Shown piece after piece: positions 1-6,188 of a stretch of DNA of 31,519 nt. Position numbers and translations under genes: made by a program. The notes under the pieces were generated by a model. It searched no databases. It worked only from the letters and a program-made list of their open reading frames with translations, and was not told the origin of the DNA. The stretch's first letter is position 1. Every line of letters begins with the position of its first letter. Origin of the DNA: a virus; IMG/VR virus record IMGVR_UViG_3300037460_000072, positions 1 through 31,519 of that record; one strand, 5' to 3'.

Positions 1-72
1 CTCGAGCGCAATGCGTTTCTCGATCAATACAAAGAACTGACACAACAAACCGAGGAAACGCCGCGTGATTGA
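1..72 (+). CDS. C-terminal end of an unidentified protein (partial, 5' end outside window)
   Basis: Frame 1 is open from the left edge and reads LERNAFLDQYKELTQQTEET followed by PRD and a TGA at 70-72. The 23 visible residues are polar and look helical. The stop overlaps the GTG start of the next gene by 8 nt, the same tight overlap seen through the rest of the operon, which supports a real gene end. It lies just before the lysis/membrane cassette and could be the tail of an endolysin or of a virion protein, but too little is visible to say. Confidence 0.5.
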   Translation, partial: LERNAFLDQYKELTQQTEETPRD

Positions 73-367
73 ATCAACCAAAGTCGTGAAAATGGGAGCG
101 CTGGCAGCAGCAGTCGTCGCAATTGCCGGGCTGACATTTTGGGGCGTTCCGTTTTACATCAAAACGCAGGTCGTCGCGGAGGTGCGAACTGAACTCGCAC
201 AGGCTGGCGTCGACGCGTTGAACGACCAGGCAGACGGCAACAGCGCAATCGGCACCGCAATCATCACGCGCCTGGACAGCATCGAAAAACGCATGATCGA
301 ACGCGACGCGATGTTCATCGCGTACCTCGAGCGGCAGGCTGAACTCGCTGCGGCCCGTGGAAACTGA
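65..367 (+). CDS. Small single-span membrane protein in lysis region
   Basis: This 100-residue protein has one strong hydrophobic segment at about residues 10-31, then a polar helical tail rich in Ala, Glu and Arg. The GTG start at 65 is preceded by a GAGGA-like ribosome site about 9 nt upstream and overlaps the preceding stop. It lies four genes upstream of the outer spanin gene, so a holin, antiholin or other lysis-timing role is plausible by context only. I recognise no specific family. The charged C-terminal half (residues 35-100) is long for a simple holin and could be a cytoplasmic or periplasmic coiled coil. Confidence 0.6.
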   Translation: MIESTKVVKMGALAAAVVAIAGLTFWGVPFYIKTQVVAEVRTELAQAGVDALNDQADGNSAIGTAIITRLDSIEKRMIERDAMFIAYLERQAELAAARGN

Positions 368-629
368 CGACAAGATCCTGACATTCGCCGCGCGGCTGAA
401 TGCGCTGCGCATAGTGCCTCGCGCCCTCGTGATCGGGTACGGCTGTTTCGTCGCCATTTTCGCGTATGACCTGTTCGACTGGATCCGCGCATACGATTTC
501 GCATCGCTCGAATCAGAGGCTGTCGCGCTGGCGATTGTCGCGTTCCCGACAGGCGTCCTCGGCGTGATGGCCGGTGTGCTGGGCGGCATGGTGAACAATT
601 ATTTCAGGACAGGCGGCAACGGCACATGA
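357..629 (+). CDS. Holin-like membrane protein
   Basis: The 90-residue protein begins at GTG 357, inside the end of the preceding gene. It has two hydrophobic stretches, about residues 20-41 and 57-80, separated by a short acidic linker, with a Gly-rich tail. Two transmembrane helices, small size and a position directly before the spanin pair match a class II-type holin, which would form the inner-membrane lesion that starts lysis. The holin call is an inference from topology and context; several other small membrane genes nearby are competing candidates. The stop overlaps the next ATG (ATGA). Confidence 0.55.
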   Translation: METDDKILTFAARLNALRIVPRALVIGYGCFVAIFAYDLFDWIRAYDFASLESEAVALAIVAFPTGVLGVMAGVLGGMVNNYFRTGGNGT

Positions 630-1006
630 TGGACAAGCTCGCAATGTACGGCCTGATCGCTGTCGCACTCGGCGGTCTGGGCTGGCTGTTCAACCATCAA
701 ATCGCCGCGCGCGTGCATGCCGAGACGCGAGCGACGCAGGCAGAGCTCGTCGCCACGATTGCCGAACGTGAACGTGATCGAATGGCGCAATCAGTCGAGG
801 ACGAACGCGAACGCGCCGACGACCTGGCCGATGAACTCGACGCAGCTCGCGTCCAGGAACAGGCCTCGATTGCGGTCCTCGCTGACAGGCAACGATTCGA
901 AACGCTGACAGGCGCGAAACCTGGACTGCTGGAAATCAAAGCGCAGAAGGCGACGACACGCGTGTGGCAAACCATCGAGGACGAAAGCAATGCGCGTCCT
1001 GATTAG
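626..1006 (+). CDS. Inner-membrane spanin (Rz-like)
   Basis: A 126-residue type II membrane protein with an N-terminal transmembrane segment at about residues 6-24. A long charged heptad-like region at about 28-90, rich in Glu, Arg, Ala and Asp, should form a periplasmic coiled coil. This is the standard Rz/i-spanin architecture. The outer partner starts at 990 in another frame within the last codons of this gene, which is the usual overlapped i-spanin/o-spanin arrangement. Together they would fuse inner and outer membranes at the last stage of lysis. Either of two adjacent ATGs (626, 629) could start it; 626 overlaps the previous stop. Spanins diverge quickly, so the call rests on architecture rather than identity. 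Confidence 0.75.
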   Translation: MMDKLAMYGLIAVALGGLGWLFNHQIAARVHAETRATQAELVATIAERERDRMAQSVEDERERADDLADELDAARVQEQASIAVLADRQRFETLTGAKPGLLEIKAQKATTRVWQTIEDESNARPD

Positions 1007-1328
1007 CCTCGCGATATTCGCAACACTCGCAGCGTGCGCCTCGCGCCCGCCACCGATCACAATCGACGAACCCGCGCCGCCTGTCGTATGCACGCAGGAA
1101 CCTCGGCCCGATTTCGTCGACATGCAAGACACTCCCCCGCGTGTGGTATTTGATGCAGAGACGGAAATATGGGGCTATTGGTTTTCACCCGCCGAATACG
1201 CCGCACTCGCCGAAAACCTGCAAACCTTGCGCCGGTACGGTCGCCAACTGCGCGCGGTGGGAGCTTATTACAAGGCCTGCATTGACGATCACAATCGTCG
1301 GCTGGCCGAGGACGTGCCTGCCGGGTAG
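990..1328 (+). CDS. Outer-membrane lipoprotein spanin (Rz1-like)
   Basis: The 112-residue product starts with a short signal peptide and a lipobox Leu-Ala-Ala-Cys ending at Cys16 (TLAACASRP), followed by a Pro-rich stretch at about 19-33. This combination marks an outer-membrane-anchored o-spanin. It overlaps the i-spanin gene by 17 nt in a different frame. The C-terminal half (about 65-105) is helical with a YYKACIDDHN segment, so the protein is longer than lambda Rz1. The lipoprotein and the whole pair imply a host with an outer membrane. A non-spanin lipoprotein is possible, but the pairing argues against it. Confidence 0.75.
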   Translation: MRVLISLAIFATLAACASRPPPITIDEPAPPVVCTQEPRPDFVDMQDTPPRVVFDAETEIWGYWFSPAEYAALAENLQTLRRYGRQLRAVGAYYKACIDDHNRRLAEDVPAG

Positions 1329-1361
1329 TATTCGACCACGACAAAAACAGGGGATCGCAAC

Positions 1362-1556
1362 ATGCTGAAATCACTCACCGTTCAATTGATCGTCGCGGCA
1401 ATCGTCGTCGCGCTGCTGTTTTTCTTTTGGCCTGGTTTCACGACAACGCTCGTGATCGGCATCGCTGCAGGCATGGTGCTGGCGAACATATCCAAACCGA
1501 TCGAGGCGTACGTCGAAAGCCTGATCGCGCGGTTTCCCGGCAGGGATAAGATCTGA
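1362..1556 (+). CDS. Small two-span membrane protein
   Basis: A 64-residue protein made almost entirely of two hydrophobic segments (about residues 7-23 and 27-44) joined by a tight WPGF turn, with a short amphipathic, positively charged tail. ATG 1362 has an AGGGG-type ribosome site 8-12 nt upstream. It could be a second holin, an antiholin or a host-membrane modifier. No family is recognised. It belongs to the cluster of tiny membrane genes between the spanins and the DUF1064 gene. Confidence 0.6.
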   Translation: MLKSLTVQLIVAAIVVALLFFFWPGFTTTLVIGIAAGMVLANISKPIEAYVESLIARFPGRDKI

Positions 1557-1557
1557 C

Positions 1558-1719
1558 ATGCATCAACCTGACGACCCGGGCCTGGACGACTACGATCCGA
1601 CCGGATACTACGAACGCAAAACGAAACATCGCGAGGAAATGCTGCCCCTGCTGGGGATCTGCTTTGCCCTCGGCCTGGTGTGCGTGTGCATCGCGCTGGC
1701 GATTCAGGTGTTCCAATGA
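1558..1719 (+). CDS. Tiny membrane protein with acidic N-terminus
   Basis: ATG 1558 follows the previous stop by one base. It encodes 53 residues: a polar acidic N-terminus (MHQPDDPGLDDYDPTGYYER), a basic patch (KTKHR) and one Cys-containing transmembrane segment at about 28-51. The stop overlaps the next start by four bases (ATGA), implying translational coupling. Its position and topology suggest a lysis or membrane accessory gene. The function is unknown. Confidence 0.5.
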   Translation: MHQPDDPGLDDYDPTGYYERKTKHREEMLPLLGICFALGLVCVCIALAIQVFQ

Positions 1720-1826
1720 GGCCCGGTTTCAAATGGCTGATCGCGCTCCTGCTGCTGTCGATCCTCGTCCTGGTTGTCGGCGTGCCGCTGTGGGGATTTG
1801 TATTCGGCCCCGGGTTCGATCCGTAA
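1716..1826 (+). CDS. Tiny single-span membrane peptide
   Basis: ATG 1716 overlaps the preceding TGA. The 36-residue product is a basic N-terminus (MRPGFK), one strongly hydrophobic helix at about 7-30 and a short Gly/Pro tail ending FGPGFDP. The stop (TAA 1824-1826) shares a base with the next ATG. The coupling on both sides makes translation credible despite the size. A pinholin-like or regulatory membrane peptide is possible, but this is speculation. Confidence 0.45.
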   Translation: MRPGFKWLIALLLLSILVLVVGVPLWGFVFGPGFDP

Positions 1827-1963
1827 TGGCTCACAAGCGAGGCGAATCGAACAACGGCACACGCGAGGGTCGCGGCGCGCAGATCTGGTTCAACAAAAAC
1901 GTCGCAAAGCGCAGGCGCAGGACAAAGCTCGCGACACAATCGAAGCGGCGAAACCGATGCTGA
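1826..1963 (+). CDS. Very basic 45-residue protein
   Basis: ATG 1826 shares a base with the preceding TAA. The product is dominated by Arg and Lys, with a run AKRRRRTK near residues 30-37 and a C-terminal RRNRC, and only a few hydrophobic residues (QIWF) in the middle. It has no membrane segment, unlike its neighbours, so nucleic-acid binding is the simplest guess. The reading frame is open further upstream, but the coupled ATG fits the operon pattern. It overlaps the next gene by seven bases. No family recognised. Confidence 0.4.
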   Translation: MAHKRGESNNGTREGRGAQIWFNKNVAKRRRRTKLATQSKRRNRC

Positions 1964-2118
1964 TTTCGAGAGGACTTCTGGCGCTCGGCCTCGGCGGCTT
2001 CTGGATCCTGACAGGTCATGCGACCGGGTACCCGACCACGGGCCTGACCATCGGGATCCTGGCCGCCTGTTTTATTTTCATCTGGACACACCCGCGCTGG
2101 GTGAAATTCAACGCATGA
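1957..2118 (+). CDS. Small two-span membrane protein
   Basis: From ATG 1957 this frame gives 53 residues with two hydrophobic segments (about 5-20 and 28-44), a Gly/Thr-rich loop (TGHATGYPTTG) and a short basic-aromatic end (HPRWVKFNA). The frame is open further upstream, but the upstream part is Arg-rich, antisense-like sequence overlapping two coupled genes, so I chose the internal ATG. It overlaps the previous and next genes by a few bases. It is another holin-size protein with no recognised family. Confidence 0.5.
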   Translation: MLISRGLLALGLGGFWILTGHATGYPTTGLTIGILAACFIFIWTHPRWVKFNA

Positions 2119-2258
2119 CGAATCGACGCAGAGGCGGCAAGCGTACGAAACGGCAAAAACCGCCCGTCCAGGTAACGCGCCCGCCGCCGCCACAAATGAC
2201 CAGGCCGCGCGTGTCACCGATCACCATCGCTGTGCATCGTGCGATCATCAGGCCGTAA
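2115..2258 (+). CDS. Very basic, proline-rich 47-residue protein
   Basis: ATG 2115 overlaps the preceding TGA (ATGA). The N-terminus is packed with Arg and Lys (TNRRRGGKRTKRQK), then a polyproline stretch (RPPPPQ) and a short hydrophobic end. It overlaps the DUF1064 gene by 20 nt. It may be a nucleic-acid-binding peptide or an accessory to the nuclease-like neighbour; neither is shown. Because it overlaps the next start, it could instead be a leader that couples translation into that gene. Confidence 0.4.
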   Translation: MTNRRRGGKRTKRQKPPVQVTRPPPPQMTRPRVSPITIAVHRAIIRP

Positions 2259-2631
2259 GCCGCACAAATACCACGCGCAAGCGACCACGATTGACGGCAT
2301 CAAATTCGCGTCGAAAGCAGAGGGCAGGCGGTATTCAGATCTGAAACTGCTCGAACGTGCTGGCGAGATATCAGGCCTCGAGCTGCAGCCCGAATACCCG
2401 CTCGTGATCCCGCGCCTGGTCGACGGCAAACTGACGAACGTCGCTGTCAGGATCCGCAGCGCAAAGCGGCCGAACGGCACTCGAACGAAATACACCGCCG
2501 ATTTCAGATACCAGGACAAACGCACCGGGCGGCAGGTCGTCGAGGACGTGAAAGGCGTCGACACGACCGCATCGAGGCTCCGTCGCGCTGTCGTTGAGTG
2601 CATCTATGGGATCGAAATCGTACTGATTTGA
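2239..2631 (+). CDS. DUF1064 family nuclease-like protein
   Basis: A 130-residue protein with the hallmarks of DUF1064, a small phage family related to PD-(D/E)XK nucleases. Visible features are KYHAQATTIDGIKFASKAEG at residues 10-29, GEISGLELQPEYPL at 42-55, TADFRY at 86-91 and VVEDVKG at 100-106. Asp88 and the Asp103-Val104-Lys105 triplet are the likely metal and catalytic residues, with Glu28 upstream. The family is known as an endonuclease or resolvase candidate, but biochemistry is sparse. GTG 2239 is used. It lies immediately before the promoter of the methyltransferase gene, so a functional link to DNA modification or packaging is possible but unproven. Confidence 0.8.
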   Translation: MRSSGRKPHKYHAQATTIDGIKFASKAEGRRYSDLKLLERAGEISGLELQPEYPLVIPRLVDGKLTNVAVRIRSAKRPNGTRTKYTADFRYQDKRTGRQVVEDVKGVDTTASRLRRAVVECIYGIEIVLI

Positions 2632-2659
2632 TCTAAAACGGAACGAAACGGTGCGCAAA

Positions 2660-2689
2660 TTGGCACGATCAGATCCGATTCGGTACGAT
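2660..2689 (+). promoter_or_regulatory. Candidate sigma70-type promoter before methyltransferase
   Basis: TTGGCA at 2660-2665 matches five of six -35 consensus bases, and TACGAT at 2684-2689 matches four of six -10 bases, with an 18-nt spacer. It sits in the longest gene-free stretch of this part of the window (2632-2745) and points into the methyltransferase gene. The two copies of the GGYACGATCAG repeat overlap the -35 and -10 elements. Confidence 0.4.
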
Positions 2690-2692
2690 CAG
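2662..2692 (+). repeat. Phased direct repeats (putative operator)
   Basis: The 11-mer GGYACGATCAG occurs at 2662-2672 and 2682-2692, start to start exactly 20 bp apart, about two helical turns. A weaker relative (TGCACAATCCT) starts at 2703, another 21 bp on. The repeats overlap the candidate promoter elements, so a bound protein would block transcription. The ParB-like N-terminus of the downstream protein is one possible ligand; a repressor from outside the window is another. Confidence 0.4.
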
Positions 2693-2735
2693 GCCGCACA
2701 ACTGCACAATCCTGCAACGATTCAGTGAGTGAACC

Positions 2736-2740
2736 GGAGG
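2736..2740 (+). promoter_or_regulatory. Ribosome binding site that fixes the methyltransferase start
   Basis: GGAGG lies 5 nt before ATG 2746. The in-frame GTG at 2725 lies upstream of this site and the GTG at 2743 is only 2 nt from it, so ATG 2746 is preferred. Confidence 0.7.
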
Positions 2741-2745
2741 CCGTG

Positions 2746-4182
2746 ATGGCTGAAAACAACGAACAACCGCAAGAGAATGACGACGACAACCGCCCAGACC
2801 TGCTGACAATCGCGCAGGACATCGCACCCGAAATTCAAATCGAATATGTCGACCGCACGACGCTCGAGCCGTATGCGCGAAACAGTCGCACCCACAGCGA
2901 GGCGCAGATCGAGGAAATCGTCGCGTCGATCCGTGAGTTCGGTTTCATCGATCCGATACTGAGGCGCGGCAACATGATCGTCGCAGGCCACGCACGCAAC
3001 CAGGCAGCCGAGCGCGCAGGCCTGACGCGTGTGCCGACCATCGACCTCGATCACCTGAGCATGAACCAGGCGCGCGCCCTCGTGATCGCGCACAATCGCA
3101 TCGCTGAGCGGGCCGGGTGGGATCACGACATGCTGCGCCTCGAGGTCACCGAGCTGCGCGAGGAACAGTTCGACCTCGCCGTGCTGGGATTCGATCTGCC
3201 CGAAATCGACGCCATGATCGGGCCTGAGGACGAACCCGCTGTGCCTGAGCCAGAAGCGCCACCCGACGAACCCCAGTGCATGCAGGGCGACGTGTGGATC
3301 CTCGGCGACCACCGCATCATGTGTGGCGACTGTCGATCTGACGAGGACATGGTGCGCCTGTTCGGCGAACGTCGAATCGATATCGCGATCACGTCGCCGC
3401 CGTACGCCTCGCAGCGCAAATACGACGAGACATCAGGATTCGAACCGATCAAGCCTGAGGACTTCAGCGACTGGTTCGACGCCGTCCAGGACAACATCGC
3501 GACGCACCTGGCTGACGACGGCTCGCTGTTTCTCAACATCAAGGAACACTGCGAGGAGGGGCAGCGCCTGCTGTACGTCAAGGATCTGACGCTCGCGTTC
3601 GTGCGCCGGTTCGATTGGTTTTTCGTCGACGAATACTGCTGGACGCACGGCGGCACGCCGATGAACGTGATCAACCGATTCAAAAACGGGTGGGAGCCGG
3701 TGTTTCACTTTTCGAAGGGCAAGCACAAATTCAGGCCTGAGCATGTGCGCCACAAAACCGACCACGAAATCGACTGGGGCGGCAAACACCCATCGCAACG
3801 CGACGGCCTGGTCGACATGGGTTTCGACAAAGACCAGGCGACCGATCACATGGCGAAACGTGACTACGTGGTCGGCATGGCGTATCCGTCGAACGTCCTC
3901 AAGATGGGAACGAATACCGAAAACTGGGCGCACGGCGCGATGTTCCCGGTGTCGCTGCCTGAGTTTTTCATCAAGGCGTACACCGACGAGGGCGACAACG
4001 TGTTCGATCCGTTCATGGGATCTGGCACGACGGTGATCGCCGCGGAAAAGCTCAAGCGCATATCGTTCGGCATGGAAATCAGCCCCGGGTATTGCGACGT
4101 GATCATCACCAGGTGGATGGAATTCACCGGCCTGACGGCGACCCACGAGGACACGGGCGAATCATTCGTCGTGGCTGAATGA
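2746..4182 (+). CDS. ParB-like domain / DNA methyltransferase fusion
   Basis: From ATG 2746 the product has 478 residues. Residues 30-150 form a ParB/Srx-like domain: ARNSRTHSEAQIEEIV, a conserved GFIDPI and the loop GHARNQAAERAG at 81-92. A Pro/Glu-rich linker (about 160-178) leads to a beta-class amino-methyltransferase. The catalytic motif TSPPY is at 216-220, and the AdoMet-binding DPFMGSGTT is at 421-429, near the C-terminus. TSPPY is typical of N4-cytosine enzymes, though some N6-adenine enzymes also carry it; the recognition site cannot be read from sequence. No clear cognate restriction enzyme is present, so it probably protects phage DNA or marks it for packaging, consistent with the terminase genes one base downstream. 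It has its own promoter region and strong ribosome site. Confidence 0.9.
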   Translation: MAENNEQPQENDDDNRPDLLTIAQDIAPEIQIEYVDRTTLEPYARNSRTHSEAQIEEIVASIREFGFIDPILRRGNMIVAGHARNQAAERAGLTRVPTIDLDHLSMNQARALVIAHNRIAERAGWDHDMLRLEVTELREEQFDLAVLGFDLPEIDAMIGPEDEPAVPEPEAPPDEPQCMQGDVWILGDHRIMCGDCRSDEDMVRLFGERRIDIAITSPPYASQRKYDETSGFEPIKPEDFSDWFDAVQDNIATHLADDGSLFLNIKEHCEEGQRLLYVKDLTLAFVRRFDWFFVDEYCWTHGGTPMNVINRFKNGWEPVFHFSKGKHKFRPEHVRHKTDHEIDWGGKHPSQRDGLVDMGFDKDQATDHMAKRDYVVGMAYPSNVLKMGTNTENWAHGAMFPVSLPEFFIKAYTDEGDNVFDPFMGSGTTVIAAEKLKRISFGMEISPGYCDVIITRWMEFTGLTATHEDTGESFVVAE

Positions 4183-4183
4183 C

Positions 4184-4684
4184 ATGGCGCGCAAAAAATC
4201 GATCACAAAACGGCGGCGCGTCCTGTTCCTGGACAAGCTCGAAATATCTGGCAGCGTGACGCAGGCGGCAATCGTCGGCGAGATATCGCGGCGTGCCTGG
4301 TACGACCTGCGCGACCGGGATCCTGATTTCTGGCAGCTGTGGGACGATGCCGAGGCGACGTTCATGGATCGCGTCGAAACCGAGGCGATCAGGCGTGCGG
4401 TGTTCGGCGTCAACGAGGAAAAGCCGTACACGCACATCGACGAAAAGGGCAACAAGGTCACGCAGTTTCACACCGTCAATCACAAATCAGATCGGCTGAT
4501 CGAACTGTGCCTGAAATCCCGCCACCCATCGTACAAGCCCGTCAAGGCCATTGAGGTGACCACACCTGACGGTTCGATGTCGCCTGACAAAGGCAAGGTC
4601 GCTGACTACAGTGCGCTGGACGACGACGAAATCGAAACGCTGACGATGCTGCAACGCAAAGCGAATGCAGTCGACCGCGATTGA
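4184..4684 (+). CDS. terS: Terminase small subunit
   Basis: A 166-residue protein with a basic N-terminus and a helix-turn-helix-like region at about 22-50 (SGSVTQAAIVGEISRRAWYD), resembling phage terminase small subunits that recognise packaging sites. Residues 55-80 form an acidic/aromatic helix (DAEATFMDRVETEAIRRAV), and the KPYTHIDEKG and RLIELCLKSRHP segments are common in this family. It starts one base after the methyltransferase stop and overlaps the large subunit by 20 nt, the expected terS-terL arrangement. The HTH would bind phage DNA and the oligomeric ring would regulate the large-subunit ATPase. Confidence 0.85.
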   Translation: MARKKSITKRRRVLFLDKLEISGSVTQAAIVGEISRRAWYDLRDRDPDFWQLWDDAEATFMDRVETEAIRRAVFGVNEEKPYTHIDEKGNKVTQFHTVNHKSDRLIELCLKSRHPSYKPVKAIEVTTPDGSMSPDKGKVADYSALDDDEIETLTMLQRKANAVDRD

Positions 4685-6188
4685 ACAAATCGATGATCGC
4701 AACCTCGAGGCGCAGCTTGCCGAACGATGCGAAAACAACCTGCACCTGTTCACGCGTCAGGCATGGGAGTGGCTCGATCCTGTCGCGTTCGTAGACGGGC
4801 GACACCTCGCCATTCAGGCCGAATACCTCGAGGCGTTCATCGCTGGCGAAATCCCGCGCCTGCTGCTGAACGTGCCACCAGGTCATATGAAATCGCTGTC
4901 GGTGTCGGTGCTGTTGAACGCATGGGCCTGGACGAAAAAGGAACGCACCGGCCTGCGGTTCATGGCGACATCGTATCGCGGCGATCTGGCGCTGCGTGAC
5001 GCTGACAAAACTCGCAACCTGATTCGCTCGCCGTGGTATCAGGCCCGGTGGGGTGACACCGTCGGCGCATTGCGCGACACGAAAATGGCTATACGCAAGG
5101 GCCAGGACGTGAAAAGCCGATTTCAAAACGAGCACGGCGGGTACCGATTCAGCACCGCTGTCGGCGGCATCATGGGCGAGGGTGGCGATTTCGTGATCCT
5201 GGACGATCCGCACAATGTCGAGCAGGCCGAAAGCGACGACAACCGCGACGAGGTCGTTCGACGCATTCGAATGGCATTGCCGACACGCGTGCGATCCAAG
5301 AATGGCGGGGTCTGCGTGATGATGCAGCGCCTGCACAGTCGTGACTATGCTGGCGAAATGATCGCTGACAAGGCCGACCTGGTTCACCTGTGCCTGCCCG
5401 CGCGATACGAGAAAAAACACCCGCACGTCGCTGTTCCGATCACGCTCAAAAAGACAGGCCGCAAACTGCCGGGTGATTATCGCGCAACTGAGGGTCAGCT
5501 GCTGTGGCCCGAACTGTTCGACGACGAACGATTGCGCACCCTCGAGGTCGAGCTGGGCGCGTATGCGAAAGCGGGACAACTGCAACAGCGACCGGTGCCT
5601 CGCGGCGGCGGCATGTATAAGCTCAAGTGGTTTGCGGGCAAATTCGTCGACGCTGCAGACGTGCCTCGAGGCGGCAAAATATGTCGCGGCTGGGATCTGG
5701 CAGCGACCGCCGAAAACACGAAAGGCCAGGGCGATTACACCGCAGGCGTGCGCGTCAGGCGTGTTGGTGGTAAAACGTACGTCGAGGACGCAATACGGTT
5801 CCGTGGCAGCCCGCTGCAAGTAGAACAACAAATGAAAATGCAGGCTGACCAGGATGGCAAAGTTGTGCATATCGACTTTCCCCAGGATCCCGGCCAGGCG
5901 GGCAAATCGCAGGCCGAAAACCTGGCCGGCATGTTTCCCCGGTCGCGCGTGCACTATTCGCCCGAGACCGGAAGCAAGGAAACACGTCAGGACGCCCCTG
6001 CTGCACAGGCAGAGGCGGGAAACGTCTACATCGTGCGCGGCGCATGGAACCGGGACTGGCTCGAGGAGGTGTGCGCATTTCCTAACGGCGAGTACGACGA
6101 TCAGTGTGATGCCTTTGCGAGGGCATACCACCGAACATGCAAACAGCCGGGCGGTGTTCGTTCCGGTGGCTACAAAGGAGCCTCGTGA
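4665..6188 (+). CDS. terL: Terminase large subunit
   Basis: The 507-residue packaging motor has an N-terminal ATPase and a C-terminal nuclease. Walker A is NVPPGHMKS at 69-77, Walker B is VILDDP at 177-182 with Asp180/Asp181, and a coupling-type segment VMMQRLHSRD is at 218-227. The RNase H-like nuclease domain begins with RGWDLAAT (341-348, Asp344), continues with HIDFPQDPGQAG (402-413) and ends with YDDQCDAFA (477-485), supplying three acidic positions for metal binding. The length is normal for the family. ATG 4665 lies within terS. It cuts concatemeric DNA and drives it into the prohead through the portal encoded next. The ends left by packaging (cos or headful) cannot be told from this window. 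Confidence 0.95.
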   Translation: MQSTAIEQIDDRNLEAQLAERCENNLHLFTRQAWEWLDPVAFVDGRHLAIQAEYLEAFIAGEIPRLLLNVPPGHMKSLSVSVLLNAWAWTKKERTGLRFMATSYRGDLALRDADKTRNLIRSPWYQARWGDTVGALRDTKMAIRKGQDVKSRFQNEHGGYRFSTAVGGIMGEGGDFVILDDPHNVEQAESDDNRDEVVRRIRMALPTRVRSKNGGVCVMMQRLHSRDYAGEMIADKADLVHLCLPARYEKKHPHVAVPITLKKTGRKLPGDYRATEGQLLWPELFDDERLRTLEVELGAYAKAGQLQQRPVPRGGGMYKLKWFAGKFVDAADVPRGGKICRGWDLAATAENTKGQGDYTAGVRVRRVGGKTYVEDAIRFRGSPLQVEQQMKMQADQDGKVVHIDFPQDPGQAGKSQAENLAGMFPRSRVHYSPETGSKETRQDAPAAQAEAGNVYIVRGAWNRDWLEEVCAFPNGEYDDQCDAFARAYHRTCKQPGGVRSGGYKGAS

